Shown piece after piece: positions 8,896 through 17,590 of a stretch of 64,000 nucleotides of DNA. This stretch comes from Rubrobacter_A sp965214435. Its GTDB lineage: Bacteria; Actinomycetota; Rubrobacteria; Rubrobacterales; Rubrobacteraceae. Both the position numbers and the translations under genes were made by a program. Position 1 is the first letter of the stretch; each line of letters begins with the position of its first letter. A model generated the notes under the pieces. It had not been told where the DNA came from. It saw nothing but the letters and a program-made list of their open reading frames with translations, and did not search any database. Where the stretch lies: NCBI GenBank assembly GCA_965214435.1, contig OZ243960.1:62001-126000 (forward strand). Reading direction: 5' to 3'.

Positions 8896-9672
8896 TTACC
8901 GTCCCTTGAACTCCGGCTTGCGCCGCTCGGCGAAAGCCCCCATACCCTCTTTAGAGTCCTCGGTGGCAAAGAGTATGGCGAACTGGTCCGCCTCGTACTC
9001 CAGCCCGCTTATGAGGTCTATGTCGAGCGCCTTGTTCGCGGCCGCTTTAGCGTGGCGGACGGCGGTCGGGCCGTTTGCGGCTATCTCGGAGGCCAGTTCC
9101 CGGGCGGCGGATAGCGCCCCGCCTTCCGGGACCACCCGGTTTACAAGGCCGATGTCCTTTGCTTCTTCGGCACCGACGCGGCGGGCGGAGAATATAAGCT
9201 CCTTGGCGAGCGCCGGTCCGATAAGGCGCGGCAAACGCTGGGTGCCGCCCATGCCGGGCAGGATGCCTAAGCCCACCTCCGGGAAGCCGAACAGGGCATT
9301 TTCGGCGGCGATGCGGATGTCGCAGGAAAGGGCTATCTCACAGCCGCCGCCGAGGGCAAATCCGTTTACGGCGGCGATGGTCGGGATCGGGCTTCTATCC
9401 AGGAGGGCCATCGCCGCGTGCCCGAGCTCCGCAAAGCGTTTGGCTTCTATAGCGTCCATCTGGCTCATCGCCGTTATGTCGGCCCCGGCGACAAACGCCC
9501 GGTCCCCGGCACCGGTCACTATTATCACCCGCGGTCCCGCCGCTTCGAGGTCGATGAGCGACTGCCCGATCTCCTCTACCACCTGAGGGTTTATGGCGTT
9601 TAGCTTATCCTGACGGTCTATCGTCAGGGTCGCTATACCGCCCTCGTCCTGCTCAACTCTTACGTAGTCCAC
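8896..9672 (-). CDS. Enoyl-CoA hydratase/isomerase family protein
   Basis: This 258-residue crotonase-fold protein hydrates trans-2-enoyl-CoA in beta-oxidation or a related pathway. The oxyanion-hole segment FVAGADITAMS lies near residue 60. GFALGGGCEIALSCD carries Glu112, and FPEVGLGILPGMGGTQRL carries Glu132. Both catalytic glutamates of true hydratases are present, so hydratase activity is more likely than isomerase activity alone. It is full length and starts at ATG 9672. The thioesterase follows seven bases downstream of its stop. Confidence 0.9.
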   Translation of the reverse strand: MDYVRVEQDEGGIATLTIDRQDKLNAINPQVVEEIGQSLIDLEAAGPRVIIVTGAGDRAFVAGADITAMSQMDAIEAKRFAELGHAAMALLDRSPIPTIAAVNGFALGGGCEIALSCDIRIAAENALFGFPEVGLGILPGMGGTQRLPRLIGPALAKELIFSARRVGAEEAKDIGLVNRVVPEGGALSAARELASEIAANGPTAVRHAKAAANKALDIDLISGLEYEADQFAILFATEDSKEGMGAFAERRKPEFKGR

Positions 9673-9803
9673 AAAGCTCCTCCAGCCTCGCCACTCGACA
9701 CCGGATACTCTACAGCTTTTGCCGCGAACCTACCGCGCCACTAGAGCACTGTTAGAGCGCCGCGCTAAAGCTTCTCTCTCCCGCGACCGATACTAGTACT
9801 GGT

Positions 9804-11654
9804 ATGTACCGGAGCCTGCACACCCGCCCGCTCGTAACGGCGCTCGTAGCGGTATCCGGTGCTGCGACCGTGTGGTTCGCGCAGGCGATGCTCGGGGCTT
9901 TCGTTTTTGGCGAGGGAAGCTTCCGGCAGAGGCTCCTCCTCCCCGATGGGAACGAGTTGCTCGACCGGGTACTGCTCGTAACGCTGCTCGTTTTGGTCGT
10001 GATCTTTGGGAAATTGATCGTCGAGTACCGGCGGCGGACCGCTGAGGCGGCGGAGGCTGAGGAGAGGTTCCGCCGGCTCTCCAGCGCGACCTTCGAAGCC
10101 GTAGCGATTACCGAGAACGGGAAGATAGTAGACGCCAACGAGAACCTCGCAGCCACCTTCGGTTACGAGTTGCACGAGTTGATCGGCCTGGGCGCAGCAG
10201 ATCTTGTATCTCCCGGCTCCCTGGAGTTGGTAGCCGCCAAGATGCGGTCGGGCGACGAGGAGCCCTACGAAGCCGTCTGCCTCGGAAAGAGCGGCGCTAC
10301 CTTTCCGGCTGAGATCCGGGGCAAGGCGATCACCTACGAGGGACGTCCGGCCCGGGTAGCCGCTCTGAGAGACATCACCGAACGCCGGCTGGCCGAGGAA
10401 CGCTACCGCTCCCTCTTCGACAGCGCGCCGGAAGGCATATTCCAGACCACGCCCGGCGGCCGGCCGACGGTCTGCAACCCGGCGCTCGCCCGGATACTGG
10501 GCTTCGTCTCCCCGGACGACGTCCTGAAAAACATCGGCGAACTCTTCGACACGCTCTGCCCCGACCCGGCGCGTCGCAAAGAGTTAATGACCCTGCTGCG
10601 CGGGGAAAGGACCGTCTCCGGGTTCGAGGTCGAGGTTCATCGGGAAGACGGGCGGCGGCTGTGGGTCTCGCTGGACGTCTGGGACACCGGCGGCTCCGGC
10701 AAAGAGCCTGAACGTTTTGAAGGCCGGGTGGAGGACGTCACCGAACGCCGGTTGGCCGAGGAAGCTCTGCGGGAGAGCCGGGAGCAGTTCGAGGGAGCCT
10801 TCGACTACGCGCCCATCGGGATGGCGCTCGTCGGGCCGGACGGCCGGTGGCTGAGGGTCAACCCGGCGCTCTGCGGGATCACCGGTTACAAAGAAGCCGA
10901 ACTGCTGGAAAAGACTTTTCAAGACCTAACCCACCCGGACGACCTCGACAAAGACCTCGACTACTTAAAGAAGATGCTCGCCGGAAGCATCCGAACCTAC
11001 CAGATGGAAAAGCGCTACTACCGTAAAAACGGCTCGCTCGTGTGGATTCACCTGTCCGTCTCTATGGTCCGCGACGCTGAGAATGCCCCAGCCTACCTCG
11101 TCTCCCAGATACAAGATATTACCGACCGCAAAGCCCGCGAAGAACGCCTGAGCCACCGCGCCTCCCACGATCCCCTTACCGGCCTGGCAAACCGCTCGCA
11201 GTTTCTGGAGAGGCTCGGGCTCGCGCTCGGTGGCAGGGGCGCGTCCCACTCCCGCGTGGCCGTCCTCTACCTGGACCTCGACGGCTTTAAAGCCGTAAAC
11301 GACTCTTTGGGCCACGAAGCCGGCGACCAACTACTCGTGGAAGTCGCCGAACGCCTAGCCTCTTGCCTGAGAACCGGCGACCTGGCGGCCAGACTCGGCG
11401 GCGACGAGTTCGCCGTTCTCCTGGAGAACGTCCGGAGCGCCCGGCAGGCCGTCACCGTAGCGGAGCGCATTTCCCGGGAGATGCTCCTCCCCTCCGAAGT
11501 AGCCGGATGCCAGACGCCTGTTACGGCCAGCATCGGCGTCGCCTTCGGTTCCTCCGGCCTTTCAGAGCCGGCCGCGCTCGTAAAGGAAGCCGACGAGGCG
11601 ATGTACGAGGCGAAAAAGGAGAAGGCTCCCTACCGCCTGGCCGGCATTATCTAG
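9804..11654 (+). CDS. Membrane PAS-PAS-PAS-GGDEF diguanylate cyclase
   Basis: This 616-residue signalling protein has two N-terminal membrane segments (about 8-33 and 52-72). Three PAS domains follow (about 90-190, 200-310 and 325-440), then a C-terminal GGDEF domain. The active site GGDEF is intact at 532-536, so it should make cyclic di-GMP. An RTGD inhibitory site (523-526) lies five residues upstream, predicting product feedback inhibition. The PAS linkers end in the recurring DITERRLAEE-type coiled connector, twice almost identically (around 10380 and 10740), which suggests PAS duplication. No EAL domain is present. The input signal is unknown. Confidence 0.9.
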   Translation: MYRSLHTRPLVTALVAVSGAATVWFAQAMLGAFVFGEGSFRQRLLLPDGNELLDRVLLVTLLVLVVIFGKLIVEYRRRTAEAAEAEERFRRLSSATFEAVAITENGKIVDANENLAATFGYELHELIGLGAADLVSPGSLELVAAKMRSGDEEPYEAVCLGKSGATFPAEIRGKAITYEGRPARVAALRDITERRLAEERYRSLFDSAPEGIFQTTPGGRPTVCNPALARILGFVSPDDVLKNIGELFDTLCPDPARRKELMTLLRGERTVSGFEVEVHREDGRRLWVSLDVWDTGGSGKEPERFEGRVEDVTERRLAEEALRESREQFEGAFDYAPIGMALVGPDGRWLRVNPALCGITGYKEAELLEKTFQDLTHPDDLDKDLDYLKKMLAGSIRTYQMEKRYYRKNGSLVWIHLSVSMVRDAENAPAYLVSQIQDITDRKAREERLSHRASHDPLTGLANRSQFLERLGLALGGRGASHSRVAVLYLDLDGFKAVNDSLGHEAGDQLLVEVAERLASCLRTGDLAARLGGDEFAVLLENVRSARQAVTVAERISREMLLPSEVAGCQTPVTASIGVAFGSSGLSEPAALVKEADEAMYEAKKEKAPYRLAGII

Positions 11655-11677
11655 CAGGAAGCCGGCGGAGCCGGAGG

Positions 11678-12088
11678 CTACCGGCACTCCTCCGGGTACT
11701 GCTCGCAGTAGGGCGTGTCGCCGGGGATCTTACCGCGGTTGCGGACCACCCACTCGTAGGCGGTGTCCTGGATCTGGCGTACGAGCGGCAGGGTATAGAA
11801 CCGGTGCGGCAGGGTGGTGCCGAGGGCGACCGCGAGCGACATGTTTACCGCCTCGGCTCCCCGGTGCCGGGCTTGCGGCTTGCCGGGTTCGCCGGGTACG
11901 AACGTCCACGCCGCCTTGCTGCAGTCTTCAGCGGTCAGGCCGGCTTCTTCGGGTACACCGGACTTTTGATACGGTACCACCGTCACGCGGCGGTTTCGGT
12001 CGAGCGTCCTCACGGCGCGCGCCGACCAGGTTCAGAAGTGTCAAGCTCCGTCGAATATGAGGGTTAGATGTTGCGGCAATTCCGCCAC
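11678..12088 (-). CDS. DCC-family thiol-disulfide oxidoreductase with two in-frame TGA codons at the CxxC cysteines (candidate UxxU selenoprotein)
   Basis: From GTG 12088 (AAGGA six bases upstream) the minus strand reads MAELPQHLTLIFDGA-TGA-HF-TGA-TWSARAVRTLDRN, then runs uninterrupted to TAG at 11680-11678, 136 residues in all. The DCC family (DUF393) is named for an N-terminal DxxCxxC redox motif. Here Asp13 is followed by TGA at codons 16 (12043-12041) and 19 (12034-12032), exactly at the two cysteine positions. The rest matches the family: VTVVPYQ, AAWTF, RHRGAEAVN and a hydrophobic C-terminal part. A 12-bp GC palindrome (12024-12013) begins 16 bases after the first TGA and could form a short SECIS-like hairpin. 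If TGA is not decoded, only a 111-residue piece from GTG 12013 lacking the active site could be made. It lies 47 bases after the lipoprotein gene. Selenocysteine is inferred; a doubly mutated pseudogene is the alternative. Confidence 0.7.
12013..12024 (-). promoter_or_regulatory. Possible SECIS-like hairpin downstream of the TGA codons
   Basis: On the minus strand CGGC-GCGC-GCCG can fold into a 4-bp GC stem with a four-base loop. Its loop begins 20 bases after the first TGA and 11 bases after the second. CCT/AGG could add three outer pairs across an internal loop. Bacterial selenocysteine insertion uses a small stem-loop just downstream of the UGA. The length and position are in a plausible range, but GC-rich coding DNA forms such stems easily, so this alone proves nothing. 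Confidence 0.3.
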
Positions 12089-12135
12089 GGTGGTTCCTTT
12101 CTGCGTTTCTTTCGCTGAAACTGTCCTTGCGAGTA

Positions 12136-13494
12136 CTACTTTTCTACATTCAGGGCACTTTCCGTGTACTCGGAGGCGGCGTTCCAGAGCAGCCAGCCGG
12201 TAAGCCCGGAGTCCCGGACGGCCCGCATCTGCGCTTCGACCTCGGCCGGGCCGTAGTCCGGGGCGCCGTAGTCAAAGTCCTGTAGCCAAGGCCGGATCTC
12301 GACCTCCGGGTTCGCCTCCAGGGCTTTTGACTGGAAGTCGCCCATCGCCGCCTCCACGACCTCGTAGGGGTAGGCGTTCGGGTTCTGGTAACCGTAGGCC
12401 GCGGGCGGGTAGTGAGACGGGTATACCATCGGGCAGAGCACGTCGAGGTGCGGGACCATCTTCGAGACGATCTGGCCGACCCCCACCCAGTCGTTTACCC
12501 CGACGAGCCCGAACACGTCCGCGGAGATGTCGACGCCGGAAGGATCGAGATCTTCCTGGGCCTTTGCGAGAAACGCCGCTATGGCATCCGGCTGGGTCGG
12601 GTAGGTCTCTTCGCCAAACGCGAGGTTCGCCATCGGGCCGTCGGACGGGAAGCGCACGTAGTCGAACTGTATTTCGTCGAAACCGGCCGCCGCCGCTTCT
12701 TCGGCGATGGCGAGGTTGTAGTCCCACACTTCCTGGCGATAGGGGTTGGTCCAGGCGGCCCCGCCGTAGGTCAGCCAGGGGTCTCCAGTGGTCGAGTCGA
12801 GCACGGCGTACTCGGGGCGGGCGCGGGCCAGTGTATCGTCCTGAAAGACCGCGAGCCGGGCTATGGCGTAGATGCCCTCTCCGTGGAGCCGGTCCACGAG
12901 GCCGGAGAGGTCGGGGATCTGCTGACTCGTAGCCCCTATCTCTTGGGCCAGCGGCACGTCCGAGGCGTAGGTTGTCTTTCCACCGTCTTTGACGTCCACG
13001 ACGAGAGCATTGACCCCGGTCCGGTCCGCCAAGCTCAACGTCTCCTCCAACTCTTGACCACTCGCGACGTACCCCGGCACGTAGAGGCCCCGCACAGCCT
13101 CTGGTTTCGACGACCCGGCTGCCGGCGCGTCACTCGCCCCGCCTCCGGCCTCCTCCGCCGCTGTACTGTTGCCGCCGGCTGGCTCCGCGGAGGACTGCTC
13201 CCCGGTAGTCTCCCCCGTGGCGGCCTGCCCGTTGGCGGCCTGCCCGTTGGCGGTCTGCCCGTTGGCGGTTTGCTCGGTAGCACCGGCTGTAGTCTGTTCC
13301 GGATCTCCGCCGGTGGGACCGGTTGTGGTCGTCGGCGGGGAGTCCGTCCCGGTGCTTTCGTCTCCGGCATCTCCGGAAGAGCCACCTCCGCAGCCGGAGA
13401 GTACGGCCGCCAGGAGCGTTAGAGCAAGAACTATAAAGTATGTTCCGTACCGGACGCGCCACTGTCGGCTGCTCGTTTTCGACATATCCGGCAA
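12136..13494 (-). CDS. Lipoprotein with putative glycoside hydrolase (DUF4015) domain
   Basis: This 452-residue secreted lipoprotein starts at TTG 13494 behind GGAGG. The lipobox LSGC places the acylated cysteine at residue 35. A low-complexity Thr/Gly/Ala/Gln linker (about 36-130) contains four near-identical ANGQ units. The catalytic domain (about 130-452) begins VRGLYVPGYVASG and contains FDEIQFDYVRFPSDG, the signature of the DUF4015 putative glycoside hydrolase family, a TIM-barrel group. It ends GWLLWNAASEYTE. It would sit on the outer face of the membrane. The substrate is unknown. The DCC-family gene follows 47 bases downstream on the same strand. Confidence 0.82.
   Translation of the reverse strand: MPDMSKTSSRQWRVRYGTYFIVLALTLLAAVLSGCGGGSSGDAGDESTGTDSPPTTTTGPTGGDPEQTTAGATEQTANGQTANGQAANGQAATGETTGEQSSAEPAGGNSTAAEEAGGGASDAPAAGSSKPEAVRGLYVPGYVASGQELEETLSLADRTGVNALVVDVKDGGKTTYASDVPLAQEIGATSQQIPDLSGLVDRLHGEGIYAIARLAVFQDDTLARARPEYAVLDSTTGDPWLTYGGAAWTNPYRQEVWDYNLAIAEEAAAAGFDEIQFDYVRFPSDGPMANLAFGEETYPTQPDAIAAFLAKAQEDLDPSGVDISADVFGLVGVNDWVGVGQIVSKMVPHLDVLCPMVYPSHYPPAAYGYQNPNAYPYEVVEAAMGDFQSKALEANPEVEIRPWLQDFDYGAPDYGPAEVEAQMRAVRDSGLTGWLLWNAASEYTESALNVEK
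13190..13275. repeat. In-gene 18-bp tandem repeat encoding ANGQ(A/T)-type units
   Basis: Near-identical 18-base units built on cccgttggcgg(c/t)ctg repeat about four times. On the minus strand they encode TANGQ/AANGQ in the linker of the lipoprotein. Such repeats are prone to slippage, so linker length may vary between strains. Confidence 0.7.
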
Positions 13495-13589
13495 ACGGCT
13501 CCTCCTATCATGGGCATTCTCTGGCTACAGTCTACCCGTCCTGGCTGGTCTCGCGAAAGTCCGGCCTACCGGCCTGGACCCGCGGACTT

Positions 13590-14501
13590 CTAGAAGAGTG
13601 CTCCGATGAGGACTCCGGCGGTGTACAGCAGGCCAAATACGGCGTGTAGACCGGCGGTGCCCTTTACTACGGGAAACAGCCGTTCGGGGACCGTGGTCGC
13701 GGCGATACCCTTCCAGAGTCTTATGCCTAGCGGTAGGCTCACGAACACTGCCACCACGGTAAGGGGCAGGGTCCCGGAGACGGCGAGTGCGGCGGCGATC
13801 AGGTAAGAAAGCAGGATCAGGGCCCTGAAAACGGAGATGCCGCCCCGGCGGCCAAAGACTATCGGCAGGGTGCGGCGGCCGCCGCGGCGGTCGGCTTCTA
13901 GGTCCCTTATGTTGTTGGCGAGCAGTATGGCCGCGACCAGGCAACCGAGCGGGACGGCCGCCAGGACGACGTGTAGTGGAAACCCGTCCGCCTGCACCGC
14001 GTAGGTGAGAGAGACGATCAAGAGCCCCATAAATACAAAGACCGTCGCCTCGCTGGCCGGGGTGTAGGCGACCGGCCGCGGCCCGCCGGTATAGAGATAC
14101 CCGGCGAGCGCCGAAAGAAAGCCGAGTATCACCACCGGCCACCCGCCAACGTATATGAGGTAGAGCCCGAGAAAGAACGCGATCAGGTACAGTCCCAAAG
14201 CCCCCAGAAGCACCGCCCGGGCCTGCATCCGGCCCTGCACTATGGAACCGGCTATACCGACGCTCGACGCCGTGTCGAGGCCGCGCTTTTCGTCGTAGTA
14301 CTCGTTGAACATGTTAGTGGCGGCTTGTATCAAGACGCTGGCGAACAGCATCGCCAGAAACGGTCCCCACGAAAACACCCCGTCGACCAGCGCCAGCGAC
14401 GTACCGAAGAGCACCGGCACAGCCGAAGCCGTGAGCGTGAACGGCCGCGCCAGCAGAAACCACTCCCCGGCCCCGAGCCCCCCGGCGCCTTTTACACCCA
14501 T
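13590..14501 (-). CDS. menA: 1,4-dihydroxy-2-naphthoate polyprenyltransferase (UbiA family)
   Basis: This 303-residue integral membrane prenyltransferase attaches the isoprenoid tail in menaquinone synthesis. Both magnesium-diphosphate motifs are present: NMFNEYYDEKRGLD (N66, D70, D76) and NNIRDLEADRRGGRRT (N196, D200, D204). About eight or nine hydrophobic helices are visible. The sequence is closer to MenA than to UbiA (opening WFLLARPFTLTASAVPVLFGT, and GPRPVAYTP in the middle). No other menaquinone gene is in the window. It is divergent from the M23 peptidase gene. Confidence 0.88.
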   Translation of the reverse strand: MGVKGAGGLGAGEWFLLARPFTLTASAVPVLFGTSLALVDGVFSWGPFLAMLFASVLIQAATNMFNEYYDEKRGLDTASSVGIAGSIVQGRMQARAVLLGALGLYLIAFFLGLYLIYVGGWPVVILGFLSALAGYLYTGGPRPVAYTPASEATVFVFMGLLIVSLTYAVQADGFPLHVVLAAVPLGCLVAAILLANNIRDLEADRRGGRRTLPIVFGRRGGISVFRALILLSYLIAAALAVSGTLPLTVVAVFVSLPLGIRLWKGIAATTVPERLFPVVKGTAGLHAVFGLLYTAGVLIGALF

Positions 14502-14613
14502 GAACCGCTTTCTGGACCCCTCGGCCCTGACACTTTACCCATAACGAAAAGAATACCTCATGTTCCCCGGAGGCCGACGTCTCCGACAACATCCCTGGTA
14601 GCATCTTTGTACT

Positions 14614-15327
14614 TTGAGCCAGGTTACTCCCACGAACGAACGAGCAACCAACCCCGAACCGCCACGACGGAGCGGCTCCCGGCCGGGCGGAGGCATACCC
14701 CACGGACTGCTGGCCTTTGTAGCCTTCTGTCTACTGGTAGCCGGGGCGGTCGCACTCTTCGGGAATCCTATCCCGGAGCCCGGTCCGCGGGAGACTGTTT
14801 TTCCGCTGCCGGCGGGGTACCTCGGCTCCTATACGGATGACTGGGGCGCGCCGCGGACCCAGGGAAGCCACGAGGGCACCGACCTCTACGCGCCGGAAGG
14901 CACACCAGTCTACGCCGTAACCGGCGGTACGGTGAAGCTCGCCCGGGACAGCAAGGAAAACGGCTGGAACACCCTGGGCGGTTACAGCGTCATGGTCACC
15001 GCCGGCTATGATGCCGGACCCGTCGAGCGTGGAGACGCCCTGTACTACGCCCACCTGAGAAGTCCCGGCCCTCTCGAACCCGGCGACGAGGTCGAGGCGG
15101 GACAGAAGATCGGGGAGGTCGGAGACACCGGCGGCGGCCCCGAAGGAACCACCGGCCGATTTCCGGAGCACCTCCACCTCGGGTGGTACGCCCGCACGCC
15201 GAGCATCTCTACCAGAGACCAGGCCGCCAGCGGAGCCCTGAACCCCTACCCGCTCTTGAACTGGATCTCCGAAAATTCCAGCGTAAGCCAGGGCGGTCAG
15301 GTTACCAGAACTACCGCGGATAGCTGA
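14614..15327 (+). CDS. M23 family (LytM-type) metallopeptidase
   Basis: This 237-residue protein has one N-terminal membrane anchor (about 30-50) and an extracytoplasmic M23 domain. The zinc ligands are His86 and Asp90 in GSHEGTDLYAPEGTPV and His188 in EHLHLGW; His186 is the catalytic partner. All are intact, so peptidoglycan endopeptidase activity is likely. It starts at TTG 14614. The insert between the two halves of the domain (ENGWNTLGGYSV, GDALYYAHL) is longer than in minimal LytM domains. It is transcribed alone, divergently from menA. Confidence 0.87.
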   Translation: MSQVTPTNERATNPEPPRRSGSRPGGGIPHGLLAFVAFCLLVAGAVALFGNPIPEPGPRETVFPLPAGYLGSYTDDWGAPRTQGSHEGTDLYAPEGTPVYAVTGGTVKLARDSKENGWNTLGGYSVMVTAGYDAGPVERGDALYYAHLRSPGPLEPGDEVEAGQKIGEVGDTGGGPEGTTGRFPEHLHLGWYARTPSISTRDQAASGALNPYPLLNWISENSSVSQGGQVTRTTADS

Positions 15328-15418
15328 GCAGGATTCCGCGCCACCAGCAATTTACTTTCACTTTCCAGCGATCCCTTGTCTAGTACGATCTTTTCATCCG
15401 GGTAAAGGGCCTAGGGCG

Positions 15419-16414
15419 GTGAGCGTAGCATGCAGCGACGGGCTCGCGGAGGCCGGTCTTGTAAAGAGGAGACGGCGGTTGGTTGAGAACTCCATAGAAG
15501 CGAGGAAACTGGTCCGGCGCTACGGAGACTTTACCGCGGTGGACGGTGTGGACCTCGCGGTAGCGAACAACGAGATCTTTGGTTTTCTCGGTCCGAACGG
15601 AGCCGGAAAGACGACCACCATCTCGATGCTGACCACGCTGTTAAAGCCTACATCCGGCACGGCGCTCATAGACGGGCACGACATCGTGGAGGAGCAGGCC
15701 GAGGTACGCCGGGCTATCGGGGTCGTCTTCCAGGAGCAGAGTACCGACGAGAAGCTGACCGCCCGTGAGAACCTCGACTTCCACGCTGTCCTCTATGGCG
15801 TACCCCGCAAGGAGCGCAAAAAGCGCATTCTTGAGGCTCTACGGATGGTTGACCTGGAAGATAGGACCGGGCAGAAGTTGGAGGAGTTCTCCGGCGGCAT
15901 GAAGCGCCGCATGGAGATAGCGCGGGGACTGCTGCACACACCGCGCGTTCTATTCCTCGACGAGCCGACCCAGGGCTTGGACCCGCAGACCCGCAACAGC
16001 ATCTGGGAGCATCTGTTGAGGTTGCGGAAGGAGACCGGCGTAACCGTCTTTATGACCACCCACTATATGGACGAGGCCGAGTACTGCGACCGGGTGGCGA
16101 TCATGGACGAGGGCCGGGTAGTAGCGCTCGGCACCCCGGAAGAGTTAAAGAACGGGATCGGCAGCGACGTGGTCACGGTTACCTCTCCGAGCCGCGCCGG
16201 CGACCTCCTCGCCTACGCGGAGGAGATGGGCGTGTCCGCATCCGGAGCCGGCACCGAGGTACGCTTCGAGGTCGCGGACGGGGCCCGCTTTGCCCCGAAG
16301 CTATTGAGCGCCTTTCCCGGAGACGTCGAGACCGTAAACGTCCGGCGGCCGACGCTCGACGACGTGTTCTTGAACCTGACCGGTCGCAGCATCCGGGAGC
16401 CCGGCGGCGAGTAG
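15419..16414 (+). CDS. ABC-2 exporter ATP-binding protein (DrrA-like)
   Basis: This 331-residue ATPase energises an ABC-2 exporter. Walker A GPNGAGKTT is at 58-66. The rest of the core is intact: signature FSGGMKRR, Walker B VLFLDEP, and the H-loop in MTTHYMDEAEYCDR. The C-terminal 90 residues (from about 240) are the DUF4162-type domain of daunorubicin-resistance-like ATPases. The GTG at 15419 has only a weak ribosome site, whereas TTG at 15479 follows AGAGGAGA and gives a more usual N-terminus (IEARKLVRRYGDF), so the true start may be there. The permease follows 42 bases downstream. The exported compound is unknown. Confidence 0.9.
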   Translation: MSVACSDGLAEAGLVKRRRRLVENSIEARKLVRRYGDFTAVDGVDLAVANNEIFGFLGPNGAGKTTTISMLTTLLKPTSGTALIDGHDIVEEQAEVRRAIGVVFQEQSTDEKLTARENLDFHAVLYGVPRKERKKRILEALRMVDLEDRTGQKLEEFSGGMKRRMEIARGLLHTPRVLFLDEPTQGLDPQTRNSIWEHLLRLRKETGVTVFMTTHYMDEAEYCDRVAIMDEGRVVALGTPEELKNGIGSDVVTVTSPSRAGDLLAYAEEMGVSASGAGTEVRFEVADGARFAPKLLSAFPGDVETVNVRRPTLDDVFLNLTGRSIREPGGE

Positions 16415-16456
16415 ACATCTGCCAGGGTGTGCGTGAATTAGCGAGGGGTTGAGGTT

Positions 16457-17281
16457 ATGCGTTCATTAGAGGCTATATATGCGATCTGGAAGCGGGAGAT
16501 GATCCGGTGGTGGCGCGACAAGCTGCGCATCGTCGGCTCCCTGAGCTTCCCCCTGATCTTCCTGTTCGTTTTCGGCAGCGGTCTGTCGGGGTCGATGGGC
16601 TCTCTCACCCAGGGAGCGGGGAGCGCGGACCTGGACTTCAAGCAGTTCATCTTCCCCGGCATTATCGCCTTTAACGTCCTTATCGGGGCGGTCTTTAACG
16701 GCATCTCGCTGGTCCAGGACCGGGAGTACGGCGTCTTGAAAGAGGTGATCGTAGCCCCCATAAACCGGGCGGCGGTCGCCTTTGGCAAGACGCTCGGGGG
16801 TGCTACGGTGGCGAGCCTGCAGGGGGCGCTGGTACTGCTTCTGGCCCCGCTGGTCGGTATAGAGCTTACGGTCGGGGTAATCTTGAAGGTGCTGCCGGTA
16901 ATGCTCCTCGGGGCTTTCGCGCTATCTTCTATGGGTGTCGTAATAGCCGCCAGGATGAGCAGCACCCAGGGTTTCCAGCTTATAAGCCAGTTCGTGATCT
17001 TCCCGCTGATCTTCCTCTCCGGCGTGTTTTTCCCGCTGCAGGGCCTCCCAACCTGGATGACCTGGCTGGTGCAATTTAACCCGGTCAGCTACGCCGTTGA
17101 CCCGCTGCGGAGGATCGTGCTCGGGGCGCAGGGCATCACGAGTGAAGCGTTCGGCGAAGCCGGACTCGGTATTACTTTCAGCGGCCACCTGGTTACTCTT
17201 ACGGAATCACTCCTGGTCGTCGGCATCTTCGGGCTGGTGATGAACCTGCTCGCCATGTGGCTCGTGAGCATTCAGGATTGA
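16457..17281 (+). CDS. ABC-2 type permease (DrrB-like)
   Basis: This 274-residue membrane protein has six hydrophobic helices and opens MRSLEAIYAIWKREMIRWWRDKLR. The conserved FPLIFLSGVFFPLQGLP and NPVSYAVDPLR segments near residues 175-220 are typical of ABC-2 permeases of the DrrB/NodJ type. It pairs with the ATPase just upstream to form a homodimeric-type exporter of lipophilic compounds or polysaccharide. GAGGTTATG at the start provides a modest ribosome site. It is the last gene of this two-gene operon. Confidence 0.88.
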   Translation: MRSLEAIYAIWKREMIRWWRDKLRIVGSLSFPLIFLFVFGSGLSGSMGSLTQGAGSADLDFKQFIFPGIIAFNVLIGAVFNGISLVQDREYGVLKEVIVAPINRAAVAFGKTLGGATVASLQGALVLLLAPLVGIELTVGVILKVLPVMLLGAFALSSMGVVIAARMSSTQGFQLISQFVIFPLIFLSGVFFPLQGLPTWMTWLVQFNPVSYAVDPLRRIVLGAQGITSEAFGEAGLGITFSGHLVTLTESLLVVGIFGLVMNLLAMWLVSIQD

Positions 17282-17523
17282 TAGTAGGAGCCACAGACAG
17301 AGAGATCCGAGGTCCAGTGCCAAACAGAGTAGCCAACGAGTAGAAGCCTGCCGGCGATCTGGCGTTAGCGGCCAACAAACAGGAACTACGCAACCGGTTT
17401 CATCCCACACAACCGCTCTCGAATGTCCCGTAAATGACAAAATAGCTCGTTACCCTACCCGGTAACAACCGGAAACCTCCCCTCCAAAACAGTCTGCAAA
17501 GCTTTGTTTCTAAAGTTTTAGTA
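17282..17523. other. Intergenic, lower-GC
   Basis: I see no convincing gene here; the short frames lack ribosome sites. The GC content falls towards the right end, leading into the promoter of the GbsR/MarR operon. No repeat or RNA structure was recognised. Confidence 0.5.
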
Positions 17524-17552
17524 TTGACTGAAATGACTTAACGTACTATTAT
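17524..17552 (+). promoter_or_regulatory. Sigma-70-type promoter for the GbsR/ABC operon
   Basis: TTGACT (17524-17529) and TATTAT (17547-17552) are separated by exactly 17 bases, in AT-rich sequence 40 bases upstream of the regulator's ATG. This is one of the closest matches to consensus in the window. The nearby overlapping ATG-rich stretch could hold an operator for the first gene's product. Confidence 0.75.
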
Positions 17553-17590
17553 GCTTATGGTTATAGAAGACAGGTGTACGGAGGCAGTGT

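Noticed and set aside
12136..13494. Many long frames on the opposite strand over the lipoprotein gene, with GC-rich repeats.
   Set aside because: They are shadows of the coding frame: compositionally biased, Arg/Pro-rich and without ribosome sites. The lipoprotein explains the region.
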